Part shown: positions 53,440 to 63,194 of the stretch, in pieces | How positions within the stretch are numbered: the first letter of the stretch is position 1 | Layout: each line of letters opens with the position of its first letter | Source: Roseibium marinum | Lineage (GTDB): Bacteria; Pseudomonadota; Alphaproteobacteria; Rhizobiales; Stappiaceae | Assembly (NCBI RefSeq): GCF_002906165.1 | Contig: NZ_PPCN01000001.1 | Location: 124,001-188,000 of the forward strand | Reading direction: 5' to 3' | Length of the DNA stretch: 64,000 bases | Notes under the pieces: generated by a model | What the model was told of the DNA's origin: nothing | The model's database searches: none | What the model saw: the letters and a program-made list of their open reading frames with translations, nothing else | Position numbers and translations under genes: made by a program

Positions 53440-53642
53440 ATATTTTTAGAACGATTATAAAGTTGAGGGAAAAATTCAGAAATAAAATTGCTGAAAAAAC
53501 AGAAAGTTAGACCTAAAAGGCAATGTGATTAAAATAGCATCATGGTGCAAAATAGGGCCATGAGGAGCCTGCGGCACGTTGAATTCCGTCCGTGGATGTC
53601 TCGTCCGGGCGGCAGCAGGCGCGTCTTCAGCCGCCGCGTGGC

Positions 53643-55316
53643 TTATTCCGGATACCAGAGCCGGGCTTTTTCAGCGCCGCGATCGATAATCACATGGCCG
53701 TTGGCGAACACCCGGTAAGTGTGGCTCCAGTCCCCGTCGGGCCATTTGATGCGCACATTGGCGCGCTCCGCGACCCCAAGGCCGAAATGAACGAAACCCG
53801 ACTGGCCCGATGCGTGACCCGCGCCGACCTGAACGTCCTTCACCATCGAGCGCGTTCCGGTCCGGACGCTGATTTTAGCTCCGACCGCGCGGCGGTTGGG
53901 CTTGCCCGGCTGACGGATATCGACGGCGAGCCAGTTCCCGAGCGGTTTCGGATTGTCCGCCGTTCCCTGCCCGAGATTGCGGAACAGGCTGACCGGAGCC
54001 CCCCTGTTGACCACGACGATGTCCAGTAACCCGTCGGCGTTGAAGTCCGCAAGGCCCGCACCGCGGCCCCGCCGGTTGAGGCCTATCCCGGCCTCGCCGC
54101 CGGCTTCCGTGAACCTGCCGTCCCACTGGCCCATCAGCAGGTTGTCCGGGTCATAGGCGGCAAAATCCGGCATGGCTTCCACATTGCCCTTGGCGATGAA
54201 AAGGTCCCACAGACCGTCATTGTTGACGTCCTGAAATTCCGAATGCCAGCCCGTGGACGGCTTCAGGTCCTCGCCCGCATAGGGGCGGTGCGCGGTGATC
54301 CCGAGATCGAAGGCAACGTCCTGATAGACGGGAACCGTCTCGTCGGAGCCCGCGTCCAGCTTCTGCAGCTTCGTGTCGCCCATGCTGGTCAGCGCGTATT
54401 CCGGGAACCCGTCGACATCGAGGTCGATGGAGGCGATGCCCATGCCCCAGATCTTCAGATGCTGCCAGCCGTCAGACTTGCGGTAGGGGCGCGGCGGACG
54501 GCCCGGGGGTACGGCCCAGAGCTGCTCTTCGCCACCGCGGTAATACTGCCGGTCGTTGGAAATCCGCAGCGCCGGTTCTCCGGAGCGGTTCCAGTCGGTG
54601 AACAGCATCGACAGGCTGCAATATCCGGGTGAAAGACGGGTCGCTTCGCGATAGCTGACATCGCCATCCCCGGTCTTTTCGGGCCGGAACAGAAAGTTGT
54701 CGTGGCAGGTGCCCCAGGGCGAGCCGGGAGCGGACCGGTCAACATAATTTCCGAACGCCAGCGTTGGAAAATCCAGGTCCGGTTCGAAGACCGCGGAAAA
54801 GGCGGTCGTCCATTCCCGCCCGCCGTCAAAGGCAAGCGCGCGGTTGGCCACGTCGAAACGGCAGGAGCCCTTGCCTTCAAGAAGGAGGTTTTCACCAAGG
54901 CGCAGCAGAACGAGATCCAGCACGTCGTCGTTGTTGAAATCAAGCGGGTAGGCGCCGAGAATGCTGGCGGATTGCCTGTCGCTCAGTCCGGTGTCCACGG
55001 GCTCGAATTTCAGCGGCCCCGCCGTCGGGCTGGCATTGCGGAAGAGCTGCGCCGGATTTTTGCCGCCGGCCAGGAAAAGGTCCGGCCGCCGGTCGCCGTC
55101 GCAGTCGAAAATGGCGGTGCCGCCGCCGACAAAAAATTCCCACGCCCCGTCGTAAACGTGGTTGATCCCGGCGGATTGCGCCTCTTCGACGAAGACCGGC
55201 ACCGGCGCGACGGAGCCCCCGCCCGAGGTATCGCCCGAACTATCGTCGGCAAACGCCGCACAAGCGGGCATGGCTACTGTCAGCAGGGTACGGACAAGGA
55301 AACCGGCCTGTCTCAT
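53643..55316 (-). CDS. Secreted FG-GAP/VCBS and ASPIC/UnbV domain protein (CRTAC1-like)
   Basis: A 557-residue exported protein; residues 1-23 are a signal peptide ending AFA. It then carries several calcium-binding FG-GAP repeats of a beta-propeller (FDCDGDRRPDLFLAGG, DFNNDDVLDLVLL, DLDVDGFPEYALT, DVNNDGLWDLFIAKG, DFNADGLLDIVVVN), followed by an ASPIC/UnbV domain (GNWLAVDIRQPGKPNRRAVGAKI). Function of such proteins in bacteria is poorly known; periplasmic binding or assembly is likely. Its start overlaps the end of the di-haem protein gene by 4 nt, so the two act together. Confidence 0.9.
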   Translation of the reverse strand: MRQAGFLVRTLLTVAMPACAAFADDSSGDTSGGGSVAPVPVFVEEAQSAGINHVYDGAWEFFVGGGTAIFDCDGDRRPDLFLAGGKNPAQLFRNASPTAGPLKFEPVDTGLSDRQSASILGAYPLDFNNDDVLDLVLLRLGENLLLEGKGSCRFDVANRALAFDGGREWTTAFSAVFEPDLDFPTLAFGNYVDRSAPGSPWGTCHDNFLFRPEKTGDGDVSYREATRLSPGYCSLSMLFTDWNRSGEPALRISNDRQYYRGGEEQLWAVPPGRPPRPYRKSDGWQHLKIWGMGIASIDLDVDGFPEYALTSMGDTKLQKLDAGSDETVPVYQDVAFDLGITAHRPYAGEDLKPSTGWHSEFQDVNNDGLWDLFIAKGNVEAMPDFAAYDPDNLLMGQWDGRFTEAGGEAGIGLNRRGRGAGLADFNADGLLDIVVVNRGAPVSLFRNLGQGTADNPKPLGNWLAVDIRQPGKPNRRAVGAKISVRTGTRSMVKDVQVGAGHASGQSGFVHFGLGVAERANVRIKWPDGDWSHTYRVFANGHVIIDRGAEKARLWYPE

Positions 55317-56752
55317 TCGGCAATCTCCAGGCTGCGCAGGAAGGCGATGATCGACTTGCGGTCCGGCTCTTCCAGGCCGGAATAGGCCTTCCGGCTCTCC
55401 GTCGCTTCACCGCCATGGGCAAGGATCACCTCGTTGAGGGTGGTCAGGTCTCCCCGGTGGCCATAGGGGGCCGTGCTGCCGATGCCCCACAGTTCGGCGG
55501 TCATGAAAACGTCCCGGGCGACGAAACGCTGGGCCAGCAATTCGTTACCGAAAGTGTCGTTGGCGGCGTCCGCGATCTTGTGGCGTTTGAGATCGCCGAA
55601 CAGCGGCACAAGGACCCGGCCCTGATCGTCGCGCGGCAGCGCCTTGACCCAGTCCAGTGTGCCGAGGTCAAGGGCCAGAGGGCCGGCAACATCGCTTTGC
55701 CTCAAGGTACCGGCGGTGTCGAAGGGGCCCGGATCCTGAAAAACCAGACTGTCCAGCGGAAGCTCCGGAATATGGCACGAGCTGCAGCCGACCTCGCCAA
55801 ACAGCGTCTCTCCCCTTTGCGCGGCCTGTCGCCAGGTTTCCGGCAGGTCGGCCCTGCGGGTCGGCGCGGGCAGTGTGGCCTGCCAGGCGACAAGCGCGGA
55901 GACCTGTCCCGGTGTCAGTTCGTCCGCATGGCCGTCGCCATCGAAATCGTCCGTGCCGGTCCAGGCGGCCCCGAACCTTTCGCTCGCCTGCATGCCGTGA
56001 TGATCGTTCATGGCGTTGACGGTGAACTGGCGCAGGGAGGCGAACACCCCCTTCTGGCTGAAGGGGCGCAAGGTCAGGTCGTCATCGATTCCGTCGAGCC
56101 CGGAAACATCCAGCGTACCGTCCGCATAGGCGGTCAGGGATCCGAAGGATATCCCTTTGGTCTCCAGCAGGACCTTTGCCGCGTCGCCGCTGCCGCGCGC
56201 CTTTGCCAGCACGTCCTGCCGTTGCCGGCGCAGGTCGGCCGTCATTTCCCGGGCCAGCAGTTCGATCAGTCCGGCGCCCTGGATCGCATTGGTGTTGCGT
56301 TCGTTGGAAAATTGCGGGTCGATCGTGTCGAAATCCGCGCTTTCGAAGCCTTCGGAAACGAACACATTCGCGGTGAAGGCGCCGGCGCCGCCGTCGACCG
56401 GTTCGTTGTGGCAGGAGGCGCAGGCATTGGCGTCCATGCCCGCGAGCCGCTGAAAGGGCAGATGAGACCGGCGGCGGGCCTTGGTCGGCACGATGGCGCC
56501 GGTCGCATCCGGACGCCCGGCACCGTCCAGAGTGGTGAACTTGGCGGCAAACAGCCGTTTTCCAAGCGGTTGCAGAACCGCAATCGGGTCTTCGCCCGAA
56601 GCGGCAAGGGCGGTTATGTCCACGTCTTCGCGAATGGCGCGTTCGCTCCACGGCTCAGGATCCGGATCGGCGAGAACGGCCGCCGGCAGGGGGATCGACA
56701 GGGCGATTGCCAGCGCAAATGGGATGACCGCCGGTCTGAAAATCTGGATCAT
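55313..56752 (-). CDS. Di-haem cytochrome c peroxidase-like protein (MauG/DHOR type)
   Basis: A 479-residue periplasmic protein with signal peptide (1-28). Two c-type haem motifs are seen: CASCH (111-115) and CSSCH (323-327). Near the C-terminus ELWGIGSTAPYGHRGD matches the loop after the second haem in di-haem peroxidases. An EF-hand-like DDFDGDGHADELT (268-280) may bind calcium. The large frame extends to 57244 into the next gene; ATG 56752 overlaps the ROK stop by 4 nt and starts the signal peptide. It could reduce peroxide or oxidise a protein or polymer substrate; which is unknown. Confidence 0.88.
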   Translation of the reverse strand: MIQIFRPAVIPFALAIALSIPLPAAVLADPDPEPWSERAIREDVDITALAASGEDPIAVLQPLGKRLFAAKFTTLDGAGRPDATGAIVPTKARRRSHLPFQRLAGMDANACASCHNEPVDGGAGAFTANVFVSEGFESADFDTIDPQFSNERNTNAIQGAGLIELLAREMTADLRRQRQDVLAKARGSGDAAKVLLETKGISFGSLTAYADGTLDVSGLDGIDDDLTLRPFSQKGVFASLRQFTVNAMNDHHGMQASERFGAAWTGTDDFDGDGHADELTPGQVSALVAWQATLPAPTRRADLPETWRQAAQRGETLFGEVGCSSCHIPELPLDSLVFQDPGPFDTAGTLRQSDVAGPLALDLGTLDWVKALPRDDQGRVLVPLFGDLKRHKIADAANDTFGNELLAQRFVARDVFMTAELWGIGSTAPYGHRGDLTTLNEVILAHGGEATESRKAYSGLEEPDRKSIIAFLRSLEIAE

Positions 56753-58014
56753 GCTGTCAGCTCCGGCGTGTCGGGCCGCGCGCCGCGGTCGGACTTCGGC
56801 GTTGCGTTGCCCAGAAAGTCCTTGTCGAGACGTTCCATCGACTGCGCGATCAGGCCGCTGCGGATGAAATCCTCGTTCCAGGGCATCACGTCGAGCGAAA
56901 AATTGTTGCGCAGGTCCGCGACCAACGCCTCCTCCAGACCTTCCCGCATGCCATTTTTCATGAAGGTGAAGGCCCGCACGGCAGCACCTGTCAGCACCAG
57001 ACGTTTCGGGTCGATCATGGCGATCACCCGGGCGATCCCGTATCCGAGCACACGCCCGGCCTCGTGAAATGTCTTGCGCGCATCGTCGTCGCCGGAACCG
57101 GCACGCTCGATCAGCCGGGCGAGGCCGCTCACGCCGGCCTCGATCGTGCCCGGATCCGTATCCTCCGGCAGATGCGTGGCGGCCCGCACAAGGGCATAGT
57201 CGGAAAGATAGGCTTCCAGGCAGCCCTTCTTGCCGCACCGGCAAAGTGCGCCGCCGGGAATGTGGTTGGCGTGGCCGAATTCGGCTGCCCTTCCACTCGC
57301 GCCGGAAAACAGCCGGCCGTTGAGATAGAGCCCCATGCCGACACCGTAGTCGAGCATGACCACGGCGAAGGTGCCGTTGTACCGGTTCGGATCGGACCAG
57401 TGCAGGGCTTCGGTGATCATGTTGGTGTCGTTGGAGATGTAACAGTCGGCGCCGAAAGCCGACTGCAGCGGCTTGACGATCGGAATCTTCCGTCCGGCAA
57501 AGGCCGGGCTCCAGGCGACAAGGCCGGTTTCGGTCTCCACGACCCCCTGAGCCGCGACACCGATTTCCCGGACCTGCGACGGCTCGACTCCGGCTTCGTG
57601 CAGAAACTGCCGGATGGCCTCTACAAGCGTCTGGGGAAAGCTGTCCGCGTCGGCGCAGGCGCTTTCGAAATGGACGCGCGTATCCCGTGTGACCTCACCG
57701 GCGAAATCCACCAGCGACAGGTCGATATTGTTGACCGACAGCCGGACGCAAAGCGTGAAGACCGCATCCGGATTGAGCTTCAGCAAGGTGCGCGGCCGCC
57801 CGCGCGCCTGGGGTGTTTTCGGCTCCTCGCTCTCCAGACTGAGGATCAGTCCCTGGTCCAGAAGGTCGGAGGTGATGGCCGTCACGGTTGCCGGACTTAG
57901 CCGTGTCGTCAGGCCGAGATCGATCCGTGCCGTGGGACCGTTCCGGCGCAGGGCCTGGAGTATGATACTTCTGTTTTGCCGCCGGATCTGATCCCGGTCC
58001 GCCTTGCGTTTCAT
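56749..58014 (-). CDS. xylR: ROK-family transcriptional repressor (XylR type)
   Basis: A 421-residue regulator: winged helix-turn-helix at about 10-75 (NRSIILQALRRNGPTARIDLGLTTRLSPATVTAITSDLL) and a ROK sugar-kinase-like domain. The zinc motif is in GHANHIPGGALCRCGKKGCLEAY. It diverges from xylFHG, the normal position for a XylR repressor that releases its operator on xylose binding. Oddly, its 3' end overlaps the di-haem gene by 4 nt, so the repressor message also carries two periplasmic protein genes. The symbol is given for context; the family is certain. Confidence 0.9.
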   Translation of the reverse strand: MKRKADRDQIRRQNRSIILQALRRNGPTARIDLGLTTRLSPATVTAITSDLLDQGLILSLESEEPKTPQARGRPRTLLKLNPDAVFTLCVRLSVNNIDLSLVDFAGEVTRDTRVHFESACADADSFPQTLVEAIRQFLHEAGVEPSQVREIGVAAQGVVETETGLVAWSPAFAGRKIPIVKPLQSAFGADCYISNDTNMITEALHWSDPNRYNGTFAVVMLDYGVGMGLYLNGRLFSGASGRAAEFGHANHIPGGALCRCGKKGCLEAYLSDYALVRAATHLPEDTDPGTIEAGVSGLARLIERAGSGDDDARKTFHEAGRVLGYGIARVIAMIDPKRLVLTGAAVRAFTFMKNGMREGLEEALVADLRNNFSLDVMPWNEDFIRSGLIAQSMERLDKDFLGNATPKSDRGARPDTPELTA

Positions 58015-58107
58015 GCTCGCTCAGCTCTTCCCAAGGTGTTTCCTCTGTCCCGGGTTTCTCCCGGTTTTTCCGCCCTCATCCGGGTTTTTTCGATCCCGCG
58101 GAGCAGA

Positions 58108-58119
58108 GTTTTGCAAAAC
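58108..58119. promoter_or_regulatory. Perfect 12-bp palindrome in the xylR-xylF promoter region
   Basis: GTTTTGCAAAAC lies in the 272-bp divergent gap (58015-58286). A -35-like TTGACA follows at 58124-58129. Further right come a T7/A8-flanked imperfect palindrome around 58151-58173 and ACAAC/GTTGT arms at 58176-58188. Any of these could be the ROK operator. The 12-bp site is the only perfect one. Confidence 0.5.
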
Positions 58120-58286
58120 CATGTTGACAGGAGCGGCGCTTTAGAGCAACTTTTTTTCGGACGCCAAAAAAAATAACAACAAGGTTGTCCTAATTTTAAG
58201 GCGCCTCGAAAAGGTGCCGGTCGAACAGACGCATATTCAGGTGCAGCCGCTTGACGCGGGTTGTGCCAACTGGAGGAAAAATCGCA

Positions 58287-59318
58287 ATGCGTAAAATCAC
58301 CACTTTGCTGGCGGGCGCCCTGCTGTCCGCGACCGCTCTTAATGTCGCCCATGCGGCAGATCTAGTTGTCGGTGTGAGCTGGTCCAATTTTCAGGAAGAG
58401 CGCTGGAAAACCGATGAAGCCGCCATCAAGGGCGCTTTGGAGGCTGCCGGTGCGAAATACATTTCCGCTGACGCGCAGAGCTCGTCCGCGAAACAGCTTT
58501 CCGACATTGAAGCCCTGATCTCGCAGGGCGCGAACGCCCTGATCATTCTGGCGCAGGATTCCCAGGCGATCGGCCCGGCTGTCCAGGCCGCTGCCGACGA
58601 AGGCATCGCGGTTGTCGGCTATGACCGTCTGATCGAGGATCCGCGCGCCTTCTACCTGACCTTCGACAACGTCGAAGTCGGCCGCATGCAGGCCGCCGAG
58701 GTTCTGGCTGCGGCGCCGAAAGGCAACTACGTCATGATCAAGGGATCTCCGACCGACCCGAATGCGGATTTCCTCCGCGGCGGTCAGCAGGAAGTCCTGC
58801 AGGCCGCGATCGACACGGGCGACATCAAGATCGTCGGTGAAGCCTACACCGATGGCTGGCTGCCGGCCAACGCTCAGCGCAACATGGAACAGCTCCTGAC
58901 CGCCAACGACAACAAGGTCGATGCGGTTGTGGCTTCCAACGACGGTACGGCCGGCGGTGTTGTCGCGGCTCTGACCGCTCAGGGCATGGACGGCATTCCG
59001 GTGTCCGGCCAGGATGGTGACCACGCTGCCCTGAACCGCGTCGCCAAGGGAACCCAGACCGTTTCCGTCTGGAAAGATGCCCGTGAACTCGGCAAGGCTG
59101 CCGGTGAAATCGCGGTGTCCCTGGCAGGCGGCACCAAGATGGCCGACATCGACGGCGCGGCTGCCTGGACGTCTCCGTCCGGAACCGAGCTGACCGCCAA
59201 GTTCCTGGCTCCGATGCCGATCACCAAGGACAACCTGACCGCTGTTGTCGATGCTGGCTGGATCTCGAAGGCAGACCTGTGCCAGGGCGTCGAAAACGGT
59301 CCGGCTCCTTGTAACTGA
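58287..59318 (+). CDS. xylF: D-xylose ABC transporter substrate-binding protein
   Basis: A 343-residue periplasmic receptor. Signal peptide 1-24 (cleavage before ADLVVGVSWSNF), then the family-2 sugar-binding fold (VVGYDRLIEDPRAFYLTFDNVEVGR, VASNDGTAGGVVAAL, PVSGQDGDHAALNRV), close to XylF. GGAGG precedes ATG 58287. First gene of the xylose operon; a strong hairpin 20 nt after its stop likely boosts its expression over the permease and ATPase. Confidence 0.96.
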   Translation: MRKITTLLAGALLSATALNVAHAADLVVGVSWSNFQEERWKTDEAAIKGALEAAGAKYISADAQSSSAKQLSDIEALISQGANALIILAQDSQAIGPAVQAAADEGIAVVGYDRLIEDPRAFYLTFDNVEVGRMQAAEVLAAAPKGNYVMIKGSPTDPNADFLRGGQQEVLQAAIDTGDIKIVGEAYTDGWLPANAQRNMEQLLTANDNKVDAVVASNDGTAGGVVAALTAQGMDGIPVSGQDGDHAALNRVAKGTQTVSVWKDARELGKAAGEIAVSLAGGTKMADIDGAAAWTSPSGTELTAKFLAPMPITKDNLTAVVDAGWISKADLCQGVENGPAPCN

Positions 59319-59338
59319 TAACAATACGCATGACGCAG

Positions 59339-59363
59339 GGCCCCGGTTATAACGACCGGGGCC
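59339..59363 (+). terminator. Strong hairpin between xylF and xylH
   Basis: GGCCCCGGT and ACCGGGGCC pair perfectly over nine bases around a 7-nt loop and are followed by TTT. It probably acts as a leaky terminator or 3' stabiliser of xylF mRNA within the operon (gap 59319-59496). Confidence 0.75.
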
Positions 59364-59496
59364 TTTGAGCAGGGATTTCGCAGTGGAACGGTTTTTGAGG
59401 GTGCGGTTTCCGTATTCCCAAGGAGTGTTCCGGCAGTTCCCCGGGATAGGCCGCCCGATGCGTAAGCGTGATGGTCTCCAAGCAGGAGTGACCTTG

Positions 59497-60786
59497 ATGT
59501 CCGAAACCGCTCTGTCCGGGCAAAAAAGCCCGACAGCACGTAGTATTTTTGCCGCTTTGCAGCTCGACACCCGCTTTCTGGGAATGATCGGGGCGTTCAT
59601 CGTCCTGTGTCTGGTTTTCAATGTGTTCACGGACGGCCGGTTCCTGACACCGCGCAACGTTTTCAACCTGACGATCCAGACCGTGTCCGTCGCCATCATG
59701 GCGACCGGAATGGTATTCGTCATTGTGACCCGCCATATCGACCTGTCGGTCGGCTCGGTCCTTGCCACCATCGCGGCGGTCATGGCGGTCGTGCAGACCG
59801 ACGTCCTGCCCGACATCCTGGGTCTCGGGCATCCCGCCAACTGGATCCTGGCGATCCTGGCCGGGGTCGTCGTCGGCGTCCTCATCGGGGCGTTTCAGGG
59901 CTGGATGATCGGCTACCTGAGCATTCCGGCGTTCATCGTGACACTCGGTGGCTTGCTGGTCTGGCGAAACGTCGCCTGGTTTATCACCTCCGGTCAGACG
60001 ATCGGTCCGCTCGACGACACCTTCACCATGATCGGCGGCATCGGTGGCACCATGGGTGAAACCGGTTCCTGGATTTTCGGCATTGTGGCCGTTGCGGCCG
60101 CGTTGTGGCTGCAGGTGGCCTCGCGCCGCCGCAAAGCCTCCCACGGTTTTCCGATCAAGCCGGCCTGGGCCGAGATTACAATGGCGACGATTACCATCAT
60201 TGCGATTTTCGGTTTTGTCTGGGTGCTCAACTCGTATGACATTCCCAAGGCGCGGCTGATGCGCATTTTCGAGGCCAGCGGTGAAACCCTGCCGGAGGGC
60301 CTGACCATGGGCTACGGCATTCCCTATTCGGTGGTTCTCCTGATTGTCGTGGCGATCGTCATGACCGTGGTCGCCCAACGCACCCGTCTCGGCCGCTACA
60401 TCTTCGCAACCGGCGGCAATCCGGACGCGGCTGAACTCTCCGGCATCAACACCCGTCTCCTGACGGTCAAGGTCTTCGCCATCATGGGCGGTCTGGCGGC
60501 GCTGGCCGCCGCTGTCGCCGCGGCCCGGCTCGGATTTTCAACAAACGACATCGGCACGCTCGACGAGCTGCGAGTCATCGCCGCCGCTGTGATCGGCGGG
60601 ACCGCCCTGGCAGGCGGTGTCGGCACGATCTACGGCGCCATTCTCGGCGCGCTGATCATGCAGTCCCTGCAGTCGGGAATGGCGATGGTCGGCGTCGACG
60701 CGCCGCTCCAGAATATCGTGGTCGGCACCGTTCTGGTCCTTGCCGTCCTGGTCGACATCATCTACCGCAAGCGCACGGGAGACTGA
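59497..60786 (+). CDS. xylH: D-xylose ABC transporter permease
   Basis: A 429-residue inner-membrane permease of the CUT2 type with about ten helices. Recognisable stretches include [32 protein letters not shown], near the N-terminus of the core, and [18 protein letters not shown], near the coupling region. The extra loop before this (about 200-270) is typical of XylH, which is longer than RbsC. An in-frame start at 59365 would add 44 residues with no membrane character; 59497 has GCAGGAG upstream. Confidence 0.95.
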   Translation: MSETALSGQKSPTARSIFAALQLDTRFLGMIGAFIVLCLVFNVFTDGRFLTPRNVFNLTIQTVSVAIMATGMVFVIVTRHIDLSVGSVLATIAAVMAVVQTDVLPDILGLGHPANWILAILAGVVVGVLIGAFQGWMIGYLSIPAFIVTLGGLLVWRNVAWFITSGQTIGPLDDTFTMIGGIGGTMGETGSWIFGIVAVAAALWLQVASRRRKASHGFPIKPAWAEITMATITIIAIFGFVWVLNSYDIPKARLMRIFEASGETLPEGLTMGYGIPYSVVLLIVVAIVMTVVAQRTRLGRYIFATGGNPDAAELSGINTRLLTVKVFAIMGGLAALAAAVAAARLGFSTNDIGTLDELRVIAAAVIGGTALAGGVGTIYGAILGALIMQSLQSGMAMVGVDAPLQNIVVGTVLVLAVLVDIIYRKRTGD

Positions 60787-60789
60787 GCG

Positions 60790-61578
60790 ATGGCAACACC
60801 TCTCGTAGAACTGAAGGACATGTGCATCGCCTTTGGCGGCGTGCAGGCCGTGGATCGCGTCTCCGTCGATCTCTTCCCTGGCGAAGTGGTCGGCCTGCTC
60901 GGCCATAACGGTGCCGGAAAGTCGACGCTGATCAAGATGCTGTCCGGCGCCTACAAGGCCGATGCCGGCGAAATCCGCATCAACGGCGAGCAAGTCCACA
61001 TTCACTCGCCTCGGGACGCGCGGGCGCATAACATCGAGACCATCTACCAGACACTGGCGCTGGCGGACAATCTCGATGCCGCGTCCAACCTGTTCCTCGG
61101 CCGTGAACTCACCTCGCCGCTAGGCTTTGTCGATGACGATGCCATGGAAGCGGAAACGCGCAAGATCATGGGCCGGCTCAATGCGAACTTCAGCAAGTTC
61201 CATGCGCCGGTAAAGGCCTTGTCCGGCGGTCAGCGGCAGTCGGTTGCCATTGCCCGCGCGGTCTATTTCAACGCCAGGATCCTGATCATGGACGAACCGA
61301 CCGCGGCGCTCGGGGTTCATGAAACCCAGATGGTGGCGGAACTGATCCAGGAGCTGAAGAAACAGGGCCTCGGCATCTTCCTGATCAGCCATGACATTCA
61401 TGACGTGTTCCAGCTTTGCGACCGGATTGCCGTGATGAAGAACGGCCAGCTTGTCGGGACGGCGCTCACCGCGGATGTGACCGATGACGATGTGCTCGGC
61501 ATGATCATCCTCGGTAAATGCCCTCCGGGGGCGGTCCCCGGTCCGGGCGCTTTCGTGGAAGGCGTTCCGGCCGGCTAG
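60790..61578 (+). CDS. xylG: D-xylose ABC transporter ATP-binding protein (single ABC domain)
   Basis: A 262-residue ATPase with one complete nucleotide-binding domain: Walker [10 protein letters not shown], signature [15 protein letters not shown], Walker [12 protein letters not shown] and switch His in LISHDIHDV. XylG of E. coli has two such domains in about 510 residues; this one is half size, as in FrcA-like ATPases of rhizobia, and should work as a dimer. Three nt separate it from xylH. Confidence 0.94.
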   Translation: MATPLVELKDMCIAFGGVQAVDRVSVDLFPGEVVGLLGHNGAGKSTLIKMLSGAYKADAGEIRINGEQVHIHSPRDARAHNIETIYQTLALADNLDAASNLFLGRELTSPLGFVDDDAMEAETRKIMGRLNANFSKFHAPVKALSGGQRQSVAIARAVYFNARILIMDEPTAALGVHETQMVAELIQELKKQGLGIFLISHDIHDVFQLCDRIAVMKNGQLVGTALTADVTDDDVLGMIILGKCPPGAVPGPGAFVEGVPAG

Positions 61579-61588
61579 AGACCTCGTG

Positions 61589-61614
61589 CTCCTGCGGGCG
61601 GTCACCCGCGGGAG
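61589..61614 (+). terminator. Hairpin between xylG and xylB
   Basis: CTCCTGCGGG and CCCGCGGGAG pair over ten positions (one G-U) around a 6-nt loop, followed by CCTCCTGTTT. The 152-bp gap (61579-61730) has no gene. It may partly terminate transport-gene transcripts or hold a separate xylBA promoter. Confidence 0.55.
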
Positions 61615-61730
61615 CCTCCTGTTTGCGCAGGAGCGGGCAACCAACGATGGTCAGTCAGTGCGACGGACACCGAGCCGAATCTCCTGACGGGGACCGGCAT
61701 TCTTTTTCAAGAAGTTGAGGAACGCACCTC

Positions 61731-63182
61731 ATGTATATCGGTCTCGATATCGGCACGAGTTCGGTCAAAGCCATTCTCCTGAACGAGGACCAGTCGCTGA
61801 TCTCCTCGGCTACGGCTGAACTGTCAGTACAGCGTCCTCACCCCGGTTGGTCGGAACAGGACCCGGACAGCTGGTGGACGGCGTGTCAGACGGTCCTCGA
61901 TGCGTTGAAAACCCAGGCGCCGAAGGAAATGGCCGCGGTCCGGGGCATCGGGCTTTCAGGCCATATGCACGGTGCGACCCTGCTGGACGATGCCGGCCGC
62001 CCCCTGCGCCCGTGTATTTTGTGGAATGACGGCCGGTCCGGCAAACAATGCGCCGAACTGCAGGCGGCCGAACCGAAGTTTCTGACGCTGGGGGGCAATC
62101 TGGTGATGCCCGGCTTCACCGCGCCGAAGTTGCAGTGGGTGCGGGAAAACGAGCCGGACATCTTTGCCAGGACGGCGATGGTCCTGCTGCCGAAAGACTA
62201 TGTCCGCTTCAAGCTCACCGGTGAATATGCGGGTGATATGTCCGACAGCGCCGGTACGCTCTGGATGGATGTCGCGAAGCGGGACTGGAGCGACGAACTG
62301 CTGGCCGCAACGGGGCTCACGCGCAAGCACATGCCGCGCCTTGTGGAAGGCTCGGAAAGTTCCGGCATTCTGAAACCGGGCCTGTGTGCCCGTTGGGGTG
62401 TCGATGGCGCTCCCGTCGTTGCCGGCGGCGGCGGCGACAACGCCGCCTCGGCCTGCGGCGTCGGTGCGGTTGACCCCGGTTCGGCCTTCGTGTCGCTCGG
62501 CACGTCCGGCGTTCTGTTTGTCACCAACGACAGATTCTCCCCGAATGTGGAGGGCGCCGTGCATGCCTTCTGCCATGCCGTGCCGGATACATGGCACCAG
62601 ATGGGCGTCATCCTGTCGGCGACCGACAGCCTGAACTGGCTGGCCGGGACCTTGAAAAAATCTCCGGCGGAACTGACAGGGCTGCTGGACAAGGTGTCCG
62701 GCCCATCGGCGGTTTCCTTCCTGCCGTATCTCGGCGGAGAGCGCACGCCGCATAACGATGTCGATATCCGCGCCGGCTTCATGGGTATTTCGCATGAAAC
62801 CGACGACGCGGAATTGACCCATGCGGTGCTCGACGGCGTCGCCTTCGCACTGAAGGACTGCCTGCAAGCCTTGAGTGTTGCGGGTACGAAAATCGACCGG
62901 GTGCTTGCCGTCGGCGGTGGATCGCGGTCGCAACTCTGGCTGGAGATCATTGCCAGCCTTCTCAACGTCACTGTGGATGTGCCGGTGGATGGCGATTTCG
63001 GAGCATCGCTCGGCGCCGCCCGGCTCGGTCACGCCGCGGCGCTCGGCACGACGGAAGGGATTTTTTCCAGGCCGCGGCTCAAGGCCAGCATCGATCCCGT
63101 TCCGGCCCTGACTGAAACCTACGCCGAAGCCTATGGCCAATGGCGGAAACTGTATCCGGCGCTCAAACATGCCGGTTTTTGA
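61731..63182 (+). CDS. xylB: Xylulokinase
   Basis: A 483-residue FGGY-family kinase that phosphorylates D-xylulose to xylulose 5-phosphate for the pentose phosphate pathway. ATP/sugar-site motifs: YIGLDIGTSSVKA at the N-terminus, GLSGHMHGATLLD, GGGGDNAASACGVGAVDPG, SLGTSGVLF and AVGGGSRSQLWLEI. The substrate-binding HMHG motif is typical of xylulokinases. GAGG lies before the ATG. It precedes xylA by 12 nt. Confidence 0.96.
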   Translation: MYIGLDIGTSSVKAILLNEDQSLISSATAELSVQRPHPGWSEQDPDSWWTACQTVLDALKTQAPKEMAAVRGIGLSGHMHGATLLDDAGRPLRPCILWNDGRSGKQCAELQAAEPKFLTLGGNLVMPGFTAPKLQWVRENEPDIFARTAMVLLPKDYVRFKLTGEYAGDMSDSAGTLWMDVAKRDWSDELLAATGLTRKHMPRLVEGSESSGILKPGLCARWGVDGAPVVAGGGGDNAASACGVGAVDPGSAFVSLGTSGVLFVTNDRFSPNVEGAVHAFCHAVPDTWHQMGVILSATDSLNWLAGTLKKSPAELTGLLDKVSGPSAVSFLPYLGGERTPHNDVDIRAGFMGISHETDDAELTHAVLDGVAFALKDCLQALSVAGTKIDRVLAVGGGSRSQLWLEIIASLLNVTVDVPVDGDFGASLGAARLGHAAALGTTEGIFSRPRLKASIDPVPALTETYAEAYGQWRKLYPALKHAGF

Positions 63183-63194
63183 GGAGACAAAAAG

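Noticed and set aside
55415..57067. 550-codon plus-strand frame
   Set aside because: Opposite the di-haem protein and ROK genes, both with conserved motifs.
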